From Halobacteriovoraceae bacterium (GTDB taxonomy: Bacteria; Bdellovibrionota; Bacteriovoracia; Bacteriovoracales; Bacteriovoracaceae): a stretch of 36,073 nt of DNA. The stretch is from contig PBFR01000023.1 of NCBI GenBank assembly GCA_002718735.1, forward strand, positions 1 to 36,073. Reading direction: 5' to 3'. The notes under the pieces are model-generated. The model worked only from the letters and a program-made list of their open reading frames with translations. It did no database searches and had not been told where the DNA came from. Positions 7,842 to 17,237 of the stretch are shown piece by piece. A program made the translations under genes and the position numbers. Position 1 is the first letter of the stretch; the number at the start of each line of letters is the position of its first letter.

Positions 7842-9353
7842 TTGACGCGTCTAGTAGTCATATTTGCCATTGCTATGCAATCCATTGCCATGTCTATGGA
7901 CTATAGCGTCAAGATTAATCAAGTTTCAAGCTCCGGAAAAACAATAGTTTTAAATAAAGGAAGTAATGATCAAATCAATACTGATGATTATGGTGTGCTT
8001 CTCAAAGAGTTTTTTCAGACCGACAAAAAAACTGGAGCAAAGTATCGAGTTTTTAAACCTGTAGCGAAAATTAAAGCGATCAGGACCTTAAGCGACATTT
8101 CTATTTGGATCGCTTTCCGCTCTTTTCTCCCCGAGGAGCTGTATAAGGATCGAAAGCTTATTTTGTTATCAGAGTCTGAGCTGCTTCAGGGAAGGAGTAG
8201 ATTGAAGGTTGATAGAAGAAGTATCGTTTCCAAAGAAGGTGAAATCAAACAAAACCTAAGAAAAAGTCTAAAAGGGGATGGAGAGTACCTTGCGAACAAG
8301 GTTGATGATTACCAAGTTGCTCTAACTCTTGAAAAAAATAAAAAACATCATGACTCGGATGCGACACTATTAGATCTTGAGAAGTGGGAAGAAGACAGTT
8401 TTCAAAATAGTCTTTACCGCAGAAGTATCTATGAGAGCCCACATGCCGAGGAGTTCAGAGATAGGCAGCGAGTTCAAACATTTGAAAAAATGGTGGTCTC
8501 CTTTGTTAAAAAGCACTCCGACAAGAACTTTTCTAAAAAGGCTCTTTATGCTGAACAGAAACGTGATGAGCTCATTCCTGAATTTCAAGCTCGAACCCTA
8601 AGGTCCTCAGTCTATGACCAAAGTGAGTATGAAAAAGAATTAAGAGTTAAAAGAAATGAGGAACTAAGGCAGGACCTGCTCAGTCAAGGGGAAGACTGGT
8701 CTGATGGTTATTCTGATGAGGAACTCTCAAGGCTTGTCCAAAAAATTGGAGTTGCCAGTGAAATGGAAAGAAGAAGATCTATTACGACCAATCAGTTTGA
8801 CTTTCAGGCCTTTGCTTCAATAGGTGTAAACCTTTTAGATAATGAAAATACAGCAGATCAGGTCAACACCCAAGATGGAAAATATGACGTCGAGGGAGCT
8901 TTGGAATGGTTCTTTTTAAAGCAAAACGAACAAACATCGAGATTTGCGCTGGAACTATCAGCTAGGATGTCCAAAGACTCGCTAAGCACTGGGGGATTCA
9001 ATGCCACAAGCACAGAGTATTCCAGTGCTATTCACCTTAATTGGTATCCCTTTCTTCCACCAACCACGGTGGGGGACAATATTGTATATGTAGGCGGCTT
9101 TTTCAGGTATGGATGGGCAAGGAGAGAAATACCCAGTCTTAATGAGCAAGGTGATTATCAAATATTATCCTTCCCTGGCCTAAGGGTAGGTATCAAATAT
9201 AACTTTCCAAGTGGGTATGGCGCTCGCGTAAATGCTTCATTTGAAAATATACAAAGTGATCGTTTGGAAAAAAATGAAGACGGTGGAGAACTTCCCGATA
9301 GGGTAAGCCATCTTGACGGAAAAGTTTCAATTGGACTTAGTCGGTTTTTTTAG
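7842..9353 (+). CDS. Exported protein with putative C-terminal outer-membrane barrel
   Basis: The open frame reaches 7779, but the start is placed at TTG 7842 because AAGGAGGA (7829-7836) is five bases upstream and a signal peptide follows at once (MTRLVVIFAIAMQSIA). This gives 503 residues. After the signal comes a beta-rich domain (about 20-110) with KTIVLNKGSNDQINTDDYG, of the type 'V-x-hN-x-G-x-x-D' seen in small OB-like or FlgT-like domains (tentative). A long charged, helical middle (about 120-310) leads to a C-terminal third of alternating strands ending in SIGLSRFF; the final Phe fits BAM-dependent barrels. The next gene has the same plan. Function unknown. Confidence 0.75.
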   Translation: MTRLVVIFAIAMQSIAMSMDYSVKINQVSSSGKTIVLNKGSNDQINTDDYGVLLKEFFQTDKKTGAKYRVFKPVAKIKAIRTLSDISIWIAFRSFLPEELYKDRKLILLSESELLQGRSRLKVDRRSIVSKEGEIKQNLRKSLKGDGEYLANKVDDYQVALTLEKNKKHHDSDATLLDLEKWEEDSFQNSLYRRSIYESPHAEEFRDRQRVQTFEKMVVSFVKKHSDKNFSKKALYAEQKRDELIPEFQARTLRSSVYDQSEYEKELRVKRNEELRQDLLSQGEDWSDGYSDEELSRLVQKIGVASEMERRRSITTNQFDFQAFASIGVNLLDNENTADQVNTQDGKYDVEGALEWFFLKQNEQTSRFALELSARMSKDSLSTGGFNATSTEYSSAIHLNWYPFLPPTTVGDNIVYVGGFFRYGWARREIPSLNEQGDYQILSFPGLRVGIKYNFPSGYGARVNASFENIQSDRLEKNEDGGELPDRVSHLDGKVSIGLSRFF

Positions 9354-9367
9354 CTTAAACTATCTAT

Positions 9368-10450
9368 ATGAAAAGTTTAAAGATTATAATTGCTTGCCTA
9401 TTTATTTCATCCTCCTATGCATTGGAGATCGATGAAAAATTAACTCTAAGAATAGTAAAGACTTCAGATACTAAAAAAACAGTTCTGATCAACAGAGGTC
9501 AGGAAGATGGCCTTGCAAAAGGGGATCACGCTAAGTTTTATTTAAGTGTGGGGGTTGTCGCACGAGGGGTTGTTATAAAGGTTTCCCCAACTCGTTCTGT
9601 TTGGGCCTTATACCGTCTTGTAAACGCTGATTATATTAAAGATGATCAAGTGATGAAGCTTAAAGTTACTGCTCCAGTAAAAATCACCAAGGATGAGTCT
9701 CGAGACCTTGTTGGAGACGATGTGCCTAGCAGAGTTTCTAAGGATCCAAGAGACCTTGGTATTCCCCTTGCCTCAGGAGCAGAAGATATGGAGCTTGAAA
9801 GAGAGCTTTCTGATGGAGCAGGACCTGTTTTTGTTGAAGCACCAATTCAGGGAAGAGACTTAACTGGCTCGAGTTTTGAGGCATTTGGCAGTTTCTACTA
9901 CGATAGCCAATCATCTACGGTAACTGGGAACAATGGAGCTGAATTCTCTGGCACGGATATGACTATGATTCTTGATGCTGGCCTAGAGTACTTTTTTGAC
10001 ACTCAAAGCAGGTGGCTTTCAAGAATATCGCTGCTTGGTGCATTTAGAATGCTCAGTGCAAGTACTTTGGCCTACGAAGGGACTGAGGTTCAAGAAAGTG
10101 GCACTCTTTTTGGCCTTGGGACAAATGTTTACCCATTAGTGAGACCAAATGTTACCAATCGAATTATTCCATTTGGTCAATTTATGTACTTCACTGGAAG
10201 TGTTAAATCTAACTACAGTATTCAAAACCCCTCTACGGCCACCGTGGGGAATCAAGAGTTATCTGCAGGTGTTACTATGATCTCATTTGCAGGAGGTGCA
10301 AAATATCTGTTCCAAAACGGCTTTGGAGTAAGTGCTAAACTGGAGTACCAAAGCAGGGTAGATTCATATAATGCCGACGCTTCTAGTGTTACGTGGGATA
10401 AGAAGTCATCTGGCCCTAAAGTTTTGAGCTCGTTCAGTTATCGCTTCTAA
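9368..10450 (+). CDS. Exported protein with putative outer-membrane barrel
   Basis: 360 residues with a signal peptide (MKSLKIIIACLFISSSYA). The N-terminal domain (about 20-105) carries TVLINRGQEDGLAKGDHAKFY, similar in pattern to the domain of the preceding gene. An acidic linker (about 115-160) leads to a C-terminal region of amphipathic strands, with FEAFGSFYYD near its start and SSFSYRF at the end; the final Phe fits an outer-membrane barrel. No ribosome binding site is visible at ATG 9368, 14 bases past the upstream stop, so coupling is likely. The 3' end overlaps the convergent glycerol-3-phosphate dehydrogenase gene by 17 bases. Function unknown; paralogy with the upstream gene is inferred from layout and motif pattern. 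Confidence 0.75.
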   Translation: MKSLKIIIACLFISSSYALEIDEKLTLRIVKTSDTKKTVLINRGQEDGLAKGDHAKFYLSVGVVARGVVIKVSPTRSVWALYRLVNADYIKDDQVMKLKVTAPVKITKDESRDLVGDDVPSRVSKDPRDLGIPLASGAEDMELERELSDGAGPVFVEAPIQGRDLTGSSFEAFGSFYYDSQSSTVTGNNGAEFSGTDMTMILDAGLEYFFDTQSRWLSRISLLGAFRMLSASTLAYEGTEVQESGTLFGLGTNVYPLVRPNVTNRIIPFGQFMYFTGSVKSNYSIQNPSTATVGNQELSAGVTMISFAGGAKYLFQNGFGVSAKLEYQSRVDSYNADASSVTWDKKSSGPKVLSSFSYRF

Positions 10451-11819
10451 AGTCATTGATCATTTGCTCTATCTGGGAGTTGCTTAGCTGTAACTCATCA
10501 GGATAGAGCAAGGATAATCTTCTCTTTATTACATCCTCACTTGTCTTAGGGAACTCTTCAGAGATTATTTTTTTTACCTCTTCTTCGGTTATTTTGCTCT
10601 CTCTAGGATACATGCCAATTACTGACTTTTTCTTAAGAGGAGCTAAGCTTAAGTCCCTTTTAAATGGCCTTCCCTGATCTTTGAACATTCTCTTAACCAC
10701 GTCCTCGGCCATGACTCTAAAGGTTGTGTACTTACCCCCAACAACAACATACATATTTTTTTCAGGAGAAAAAACTTTGTGTTGTCTGGAAACTTTTCCG
10801 CGCTCCTTACTGCCTTCCGCTACAAGAGGTCTAACACCAGCAAAGGTAGAGAGAATGGAGTCTTTCCCAACACCTGAGTTAGGAAAGTATTGGTTTAACA
10901 CATCAATTAAATATTTTATCTCTTCCTCTGATGCCTGGATGTTAAATATGTCCGAATTTGGATCCAATGCTTTTTCAGTGGTGCCAACCAAGATAGCGTC
11001 ACGCTGAGGAATTACAAATATAACTCTATTGTCTTTAGTCTGCAGAACCATAGGGTGGCCTAGTTCAAGACTTCCTTTGCTTAACCAAATATGGCTTCCT
11101 TTAGAAAGGATCATCTTTGGCTCCCACTTTACTTCAAGCTTCTTTAGTAACTGGTCAGTAAAAGGACCTGTGGCAAAAATCAAGTTTCTTGAGTAATAAG
11201 TCTCTTCCTTGTTGTTTAAAGTTCTTAGGACTTTAATCTTCCAAAGCTCACCCTCTTTTTCCACACTTTCCACCTCAGCGTAGTTAATAGCACTTGAGTA
11301 TGGACCTATAGAATCGTAAATGCACTCAAGAGCAAGCTTGCTGTCCTCAACAACCGCATCGCTATAAACCCCAGCTCCCCTTAGGTTTTTGGAGTTTAAT
11401 TGGGGTAAGTCTTTAAGCGTTTGCTTTGCATTTAGAACACGTCTCTTAGGGTTTTTAAATAGCGATAAAAGGTCATAGAGAAAAAGCCCAATTCTTACGA
11501 AAAAAAGCGGCCATTTTGATTCTTTATAAACAGGAATATAAAACATTTCCTGCTTCGTTAGGTGAGGTGCAAGCTCTGTCCAAGTTTTCTTCTCCTTCAA
11601 GGCCTCTCTAACCAGAGCGAAATCAAAGTTCTCCAAATAACGGATTCCACCATGAAGCATTTTACTGCTCGATTGACTAGTTTGGGAGGAGAAGTCTCCT
11701 TTTTCTATGAGGAGTGTGTCTTCTTTGCGAAGGCTTAGTTCTCGTAAAACTCCGGCCCCTACAATTCCGCCACCAATAATAATATTTTCGTGTGTGTTTT
11801 TTATCTTTTGTTTATCCAT
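10434..11819 (-). CDS. glpD: FAD-dependent glycerol-3-phosphate dehydrogenase
   Basis: Oxidises sn-glycerol 3-phosphate to dihydroxyacetone phosphate and passes electrons to the quinone pool, normally as a peripheral inner-membrane protein. The N-terminal IIIGGGIVGAG (13-23) is the FAD dinucleotide fold; LLIEKGDFSSQTSQSSSKM and LHGGIRYLE are highly characteristic, and the middle contains a FATGPFTD segment and a VGTTE segment. GVRPLV and VVGGKYTTFR mark the end of the FAD domain. At 461 residues it is shorter than the usual 500-560, since most of the C-terminal helical domain is missing or reduced. ATG at 11819 overlaps the upstream gene by 19 bases, so it is translated as part of that operon. 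Confidence 0.9.
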   Translation of the reverse strand: MDKQKIKNTHENIIIGGGIVGAGVLRELSLRKEDTLLIEKGDFSSQTSQSSSKMLHGGIRYLENFDFALVREALKEKKTWTELAPHLTKQEMFYIPVYKESKWPLFFVRIGLFLYDLLSLFKNPKRRVLNAKQTLKDLPQLNSKNLRGAGVYSDAVVEDSKLALECIYDSIGPYSSAINYAEVESVEKEGELWKIKVLRTLNNKEETYYSRNLIFATGPFTDQLLKKLEVKWEPKMILSKGSHIWLSKGSLELGHPMVLQTKDNRVIFVIPQRDAILVGTTEKALDPNSDIFNIQASEEEIKYLIDVLNQYFPNSGVGKDSILSTFAGVRPLVAEGSKERGKVSRQHKVFSPEKNMYVVVGGKYTTFRVMAEDVVKRMFKDQGRPFKRDLSLAPLKKKSVIGMYPRESKITEEEVKKIISEEFPKTSEDVIKRRLSLLYPDELQLSNSQIEQMINDFRSDN

Positions 11820-13456
11820 ACCACCGAGCCTGAGCAGGTTAATTGATATTGTTCCCGGCCGCTAGGCCCTTGAGCTGCTCCAATTGGTGTCACATGTAAG
11901 CTAACTCCAACTATAGCATTTCCCTTTAGTTGTACTGCCTGGTGTTTTAGTTTTCCAACTAGTTCCGATTGAATATCATTGATTGAAATTACTTTGTTCT
12001 TGGTTTTGTGAATAACAGTTTCTTGCTGTAGAAAGTCTTCAGGCGGAGTAGAGGTGGAGGCCAGAAGGTTCTCTCTCTCCACTTGCACAACCCTTTGCCT
12101 GTCTTGTTGATAGTCGGGAAGTCTCGCTATTAGTTGATCCTCTAATTGTGATGAGGATGTGAGCGTGTCATTGTCTATCACAGCACTTTCAGAAACAATG
12201 CCCAGATACTCTAAGATGTCGTGACCTTCCAAGTATGGAGTGGTTGACGCTAGAATATCCTCAGGTGAAGTCTCATCTTTTTTTAAGTCATAGTGGTGAG
12301 AGCGGGAATTGTATACTGAGTACTTGCTTACAATTCCACGATCTTCGGACTCGTATTCCTTAGGAGGATTTATTTCTTCTGTGAGTCCCATGAGAATATT
12401 AATGTCAAACCTTCTAAGCTTGTGGCAAACTAAAATTGCACTGTATTCACCAAGTCTAGGAATGAGAAGATTAGACCTATTAAGGCTTTCTATTGTTCTC
12501 TTTTCATCTTGTTCATCTTTGATAATTTGAAACTCTTTTAAAAGTTGTACTATATCTTCGATGTCTTCTTGGTACTTAACATCCTTAATGACTATTGAAA
12601 AAGGTGGATTGCCTTCTGTTGCAAGGTTTCCATAGGAGATGCTTTTAGCAAACTGTTTAATATCTTCCAAGTCTTCCTGGGCTGGAGAGTCAGAGATGGG
12701 CTCTTCTTTTAAAAAAGTTCGAGCCGGTAATTCTGTTGAAGTTTCGGCTGAAAGGTTTAAAATAACATCTACAATATCTTCTTCGGACTCCTTAGCTTCT
12801 TGTTGAGAAACTGGAAAATCTGTACCAAGGTCTAGATCGCTGGTTGGAGAATCCTCAATAAGTTCTTGCTCAAATGAATCATCTTTAAGCTCGTCATGAG
12901 TCTCGGAGAATTCATCCACATCTGTATTTAGATTAAGTTTATCGTCTGGGAAGTTATCCTGCTGAGTTGAAAAATCATCTTCATTGCTTGAAAAGTCATC
13001 TTCATCATTCAAAAATTCGTCATTGGATGTAGGGAAGTCCTGATGGTCAAAGTCTGGCCCATCAAAAGAGGATTCATCTAGATCTTGTTGATTGTTGTCA
13101 AAACTGGTGTCATCGGTAGGTTGGTCAAAGTCAGAGTCGAAGCTTGAGTCTTCAAAGTCTGATGAAAACTCAGGAGATTCATCTTCTTGGTAGTCTTCAT
13201 CCGGTATGTCTGGGAGGTCATTTTCCATCGCTTCAAAGTCAGTTTCTTCTTCAATGGAGCTGGTTGAGAAGTTTTGAGTAAACTCTGGCGGCAGTTCAAT
13301 GTTTGGATCGGTCTTGGCATCCATTAGGTCGAAGTCATCAACTCCGTCGAAGGACTCAAGTCCGTCCATTGATTCATCTTCATCATGCAAATACTCGGAC
13401 AAGTCTTCTATTCTTGTTAGGTCAGACTTGTCCTCGTTTTTTTTGTTGTCACTCAA
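11801..13456 (-). CDS. Asp/Glu-rich protein with possible YbjQ-like C-terminal domain
   Basis: 551 residues, no assured family. Residues 1 to about 240 are an acidic, low-complexity region rich in Asp, Glu, Ser and Phe with repeated short units such as SSFD, DDFS and EDDF; this should be disordered. A folded middle (about 265-420) follows, with FSIVIKDVKYQEDIEDIV and RFDINILMGLTEEI. The C-terminal 70 or so residues (KHQAVQLKGNAIVGVSLHV, then TCSGSVVWI) resemble the YbjQ/heavy-metal-binding-like fold, tentatively. Start is TTG at 13456 with GGAG about eight bases upstream. It sits 3 bases after secA and overlaps glpD, so it belongs to the secA operon. No signal peptide, so cytosolic. Confidence 0.7.
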   Translation of the reverse strand: MSDNKKNEDKSDLTRIEDLSEYLHDEDESMDGLESFDGVDDFDLMDAKTDPNIELPPEFTQNFSTSSIEEETDFEAMENDLPDIPDEDYQEDESPEFSSDFEDSSFDSDFDQPTDDTSFDNNQQDLDESSFDGPDFDHQDFPTSNDEFLNDEDDFSSNEDDFSTQQDNFPDDKLNLNTDVDEFSETHDELKDDSFEQELIEDSPTSDLDLGTDFPVSQQEAKESEEDIVDVILNLSAETSTELPARTFLKEEPISDSPAQEDLEDIKQFAKSISYGNLATEGNPPFSIVIKDVKYQEDIEDIVQLLKEFQIIKDEQDEKRTIESLNRSNLLIPRLGEYSAILVCHKLRRFDINILMGLTEEINPPKEYESEDRGIVSKYSVYNSRSHHYDLKKDETSPEDILASTTPYLEGHDILEYLGIVSESAVIDNDTLTSSSQLEDQLIARLPDYQQDRQRVVQVERENLLASTSTPPEDFLQQETVIHKTKNKVISINDIQSELVGKLKHQAVQLKGNAIVGVSLHVTPIGAAQGPSGREQYQLTCSGSVVWINKR

Positions 13457-13459
13457 GCC

Positions 13460-16009
13460 TTAAGCTCCATGGCAATGCTTAAACTTCTTGCCTGATCCAC
13501 ATGGACAAGCGTCGTTTCTGCCAACTTTTACATTTCCTCTTTGAACAGGTGCTTCATCTTGCTTTTGCTGAGCTTCCTGGGCCCTTTTATGTGCTTCAAG
13601 CTGGGCTTCCAGCATTGCCTGTTGCTGCTTTTTAATCTCTTCGATTTCCTCTGGAGTATAAAGTCTTACATTGAACACTCTCTCAACAACTGTTCTTCTG
13701 ACAGTTTCCTTCATTTGCTCATATAAGCTAAAAGATTCTCTCTTGTACTCGACCAAAGGATCTTTTTGTCCGTGCGCTCTAAGGTTAATTCCTTCCTTTA
13801 ACTGGTCCATGTTTAGGAGGTGGTCCTTCCAAAGTTGATCAAAGGTGCCTAAAAGAATCTCACGCATTGTAAGCTTGACTTGTTCTTTGTCATATTGGGA
13901 GAACTTTACTTCAAGTCTCTCTTTAGCCTTTGCCACAAAGTAATCTTCAAGTTGGCTATTGTACTTATCTGAGCACTCCTGGACCGTTAAAGTTTCCTCG
14001 GAGTTAAAGATCTGTTGGAAGGCCTTGTTAATGTCTTCCCAGTTCCATTCGTTTAATGGAAGCTTTTTATCAGGTCTAAACGCAGCAACAAGTTGATCTG
14101 CAACGTCTAAAATCATCTCGTTAATTAATTCTTGATTGCCTTCATCGTTTAGAATCTCTCTTCTTAATCGGTAGATGACCTTTCTCTGTTCATTCATAAC
14201 ATTGTCAAAATCAAGAAGGTGCTTTCTGATGTCAAAGTTATGGGTTTCAACACGCTTTTGTGCTTTGGCAATCGCATTCGAGATCATTTTGTGTTCGATA
14301 GGCTCATCTTCTTTTAGGCCCATTCTAGTCATAAGGCCTTTGATTTTGTCTGAACCAAAGATTCTCATTAGATCGTCTTCAAGTGAAAGGAAGAACTTTG
14401 ATGCACCAGGGTCTCCCTGTCTACCGGAACGTCCACGAAGCTGGTTGTCGATTCTTCTAGACTCGTGTCTTTCTGTCCCGATGATGTATAGGCCACCGGC
14501 CGCCTTCGTTTCTGGAGTTAATTTGATGTCGGTACCACGGCCTGCCATGTTTGTTGCAATGGTGATTGCACCAGGTTGACCTGCATTTGCTACAATGTCG
14601 GCTTCTCTTGCGTGTTGTTTTGCATTAAGTACTTCATGCTTAAGCCCTGCCTGAGTTAGGTACTTTGAAAGAATCTCAGAGGACTCGATTGCAACAGTAC
14701 CAACAAGTACGGGTTGCTTTCTCTCTGCACACTCTTTTATCAACTCTGCCACGGCCTTGTACTTGGCCGCCTTGGTGGCATAGATAACATCGGCGTGATC
14801 TTTTCTGGCAATTGGAAGATTTGTTGGTACAACAACTACTTCCAAATTGTAGATTTTTCCAAATTCCTCGGCCTCAGTATCTGCGGTACCTGTCATACCA
14901 GCAAGTCTATTGTAGAGTTTAAAATAGTTTTGAAAGGTGATCGAAGCAAGAGTTTGGTTCTCATTCTTGATTTGAACGCCTTCTTTTGCTTCTATTGCCT
15001 GATGTAGGCCATCAGACCAACGCGAGCCTTCTTTTAGTCTTCCAGTAAATTCGTCAACGATAATAACTTTTCCATCTTTAACTACATACTCTTTGTCAAT
15101 TGTGAATAAAGTATGTGCTCTTAGGGATTGATTTACGTGGTGAAGAATTTCAATATTCTGAACATCAAATAGGTTGCCAACGCTTAACAACTCCTGAACC
15201 TTATTGACGCCTTCATCTGTTAAAACTGCAGAGTGGGACTTTTCCTCAACCGTGTAGTGTGTTTCCTTTTCAAGCATTGGAATGATCTTGTCTACCTTAA
15301 GGTATAGCTGGGTATTTCCTTCACTTGGTCCTGAGATGAGAAGGGGAGTCCTTGCCTCGTCAATTAGGATGGAGTCAACCTCATCGACGATACAGAAGTT
15401 ATGCTCTCTTTGAACGTAATCATCAAGATCAAACTTCATATTGTCTCTCAGATAATCGAATGCAAATTCGTTATTAGTTCCATAAGTTATATCGGCTTTA
15501 TAGGCCTCTTTTCTATCTTCATCATCCATGTCGTGAACAATGCAGCCAACTGTTAGACCCATCCATTTATAAAGAACGCCCATTTCCTCAGCATCCCTTT
15601 GAGCAAGATAGTCGTTAACTGTTACTAGGTGGGCGCCTTTGCCTTCCAGTCCATGTAGGTACATAGGTAGAGCTGCTGTTAGGGTCTTACCTTCACCAGT
15701 CTTCATCTCTGCAATCTTTCCTTCACTTAAAACAATGCCACCCATGACTTGGACGTCATATGGTCTCATTTTAAGTACACGCTTACTTGCCTCTCTCATC
15801 GTGGCGAATGCCTCAGGGAGAATGTCATTAAGAGTTGCACCGTTTTTAAGTTGCTCTCTAAACTTTGGTGTCTGCGCTTGAAGCTCTTCATCACTCAATT
15901 TTTGAATTTCTCCTTCCAAGGAGTTAATTCTTTCAAGCAAAGGTCTAAGTTCTTTGATGTCCCGATCTTGCTTGGTTCCAAAAAATTTCTTCATTACACT
16001 GTTTAACAT
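13460..16009 (-). CDS. secA: Preprotein translocase ATPase SecA
   Basis: Motor ATPase that drives preproteins through SecYEG at the inner membrane. 849 residues. Walker A MKTGEGKT (102-109), Walker B DEVDSILIDEART, the Q-motif region MRPYDVQVMGG, GMTGTADTEAEEF, NMAGRGTDI, LRGRSGRQGDPG, and the C-terminal zinc-binding CPCGSGKKFKHCHG are all present. ATG at 16009 has AGAGG upstream; the N-terminus MLNSVMKKFFGTKQDRD fits the family. It follows the M23 peptidase gene by 25 bases and precedes the acidic protein gene by 3. Confidence 0.98.
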   Translation of the reverse strand: MLNSVMKKFFGTKQDRDIKELRPLLERINSLEGEIQKLSDEELQAQTPKFREQLKNGATLNDILPEAFATMREASKRVLKMRPYDVQVMGGIVLSEGKIAEMKTGEGKTLTAALPMYLHGLEGKGAHLVTVNDYLAQRDAEEMGVLYKWMGLTVGCIVHDMDDEDRKEAYKADITYGTNNEFAFDYLRDNMKFDLDDYVQREHNFCIVDEVDSILIDEARTPLLISGPSEGNTQLYLKVDKIIPMLEKETHYTVEEKSHSAVLTDEGVNKVQELLSVGNLFDVQNIEILHHVNQSLRAHTLFTIDKEYVVKDGKVIIVDEFTGRLKEGSRWSDGLHQAIEAKEGVQIKNENQTLASITFQNYFKLYNRLAGMTGTADTEAEEFGKIYNLEVVVVPTNLPIARKDHADVIYATKAAKYKAVAELIKECAERKQPVLVGTVAIESSEILSKYLTQAGLKHEVLNAKQHAREADIVANAGQPGAITIATNMAGRGTDIKLTPETKAAGGLYIIGTERHESRRIDNQLRGRSGRQGDPGASKFFLSLEDDLMRIFGSDKIKGLMTRMGLKEDEPIEHKMISNAIAKAQKRVETHNFDIRKHLLDFDNVMNEQRKVIYRLRREILNDEGNQELINEMILDVADQLVAAFRPDKKLPLNEWNWEDINKAFQQIFNSEETLTVQECSDKYNSQLEDYFVAKAKERLEVKFSQYDKEQVKLTMREILLGTFDQLWKDHLLNMDQLKEGINLRAHGQKDPLVEYKRESFSLYEQMKETVRRTVVERVFNVRLYTPEEIEEIKKQQQAMLEAQLEAHKRAQEAQQKQDEAPVQRGNVKVGRNDACPCGSGKKFKHCHGA

Positions 16010-16034
16010 TCTTAACCTCTAGCGCTATTTAAAT

Positions 16035-17129
16035 TTACTCAAGTACAAAATAAAGGGGGTCCACAGCAATTCCGTTTACTCGAACCTCATAATGCAAGTG
16101 CGGCCCGGTGGAGTAACCAGTACTTCCCACCTTTGCGATAATCTTTCCTCGCTTAACCTTTTGGCCATTTTGTGCAAGTACCTTCTGGGCATGGGCGTAG
16201 ATTGTTTCAATGCCGTAGCCGTGGTCTATTTGAACAAAGTTTCCAAAGCCGGGTTTATGGCCGGCAAATGTGATTACACCATCAGCGGGAGCCACGATAG
16301 GTGTGCCAAAAGGAGCCCCAACGTCGAGACCTTCATGCATTTTTACTTTTCCTGCATATGGAGAGACTCTATGTCCAAAATAAGATGTGATCCAACCTAC
16401 TGAAGGAAGTATCGTCGGAGTGGATCTTAATATTGAATTTTTATCCAATAAATATTGGTCTAACTCATGTATATTGGTTTCAAGTTGAGAGACAACATTC
16501 TTAATCTTCCCAAATTTGAAATCAAATTTTGCATATTCACTCGATAGGGTGAAACTCTTCTTGATTAGGTCTGACCATTGTCTTGTGATCTTGTATTGCT
16601 TGCTAAAGCCCAAGTTTGCGGCAATCTTTTTGTCATAAAGTGACTTTAGTTCAATGTATTGAGGGGAGGACTCGACCTCGTCAAATTTAAGGTCCAAATC
16701 TAGCTTGGGATCAACGCTTGTTTGGTCGTTGTCTATGTTTCGGCCCATCGATGAGGAGTGATCATCCATCATTTCCATTCCTTCATTTCCTTCAACAATA
16801 GGAATGGTCTTCTCTGCGTCATCAAGGCCTGTAATGATTCTAAGTTTTTTCTCGAATGTATGAACCCTCTCCAGGTCTTCGCCCAGGGAGTTGATCTTCA
16901 TTTGAAACAATTGGATTTGTTCCCTTAGCTGACGGTTTTCCAAAGTAAGATGTTTGTTTTCATGAATTTGTCCGATAACTTTCCAGTAATCGTAAAGTAA
17001 AATCCCTACTAGAATTGAAAGCAATACAAGCACAATAGAAAACGATCTGAAGAGTAGTCCAGGTATCTTGAAAGACTTAACTCCTTTCTCTTTTTCAGGA
17101 ATGATCATCAAAGTATAATGCTTGTCCAA
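16035..17129 (-). CDS. Membrane-anchored M23 family metallopeptidase
   Basis: Peptidoglycan endopeptidase of the LytM/M23 type. 364 residues from TTG 17129, chosen because GGAG lies 7 bases upstream. One transmembrane segment (about 29-48) follows a short cytosolic N-terminus, then a coiled coil (about 55-100), a charged linker, and the C-terminal M23 domain (about 245-364). Zinc ligands HEGLD (His265, Asp269) and HLH (His346) with His313 in YAHA are present, so the enzyme should be active rather than an EnvC-like activator. Likely cuts peptide crosslinks in the periplasm. Placed just upstream of secA. Confidence 0.92.
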   Translation of the reverse strand: MDKHYTLMIIPEKEKGVKSFKIPGLLFRSFSIVLVLLSILVGILLYDYWKVIGQIHENKHLTLENRQLREQIQLFQMKINSLGEDLERVHTFEKKLRIITGLDDAEKTIPIVEGNEGMEMMDDHSSSMGRNIDNDQTSVDPKLDLDLKFDEVESSPQYIELKSLYDKKIAANLGFSKQYKITRQWSDLIKKSFTLSSEYAKFDFKFGKIKNVVSQLETNIHELDQYLLDKNSILRSTPTILPSVGWITSYFGHRVSPYAGKVKMHEGLDVGAPFGTPIVAPADGVITFAGHKPGFGNFVQIDHGYGIETIYAHAQKVLAQNGQKVKRGKIIAKVGSTGYSTGPHLHYEVRVNGIAVDPLYFVLE

Positions 17130-17237
17130 GGCAAAGCTCCAAATTGCAGTTAATTCAACTTGTTAAGTACGACATATTTTAAATCCGAGGAGTTGATAAA
17201 GCAAACAAGAAAAATCTAGTCGTTAGGGCCTATCCCA

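Noticed and set aside
14175..14579. 134-codon plus-strand frame inside secA.
   Set aside because: Antisense shadow of secA.
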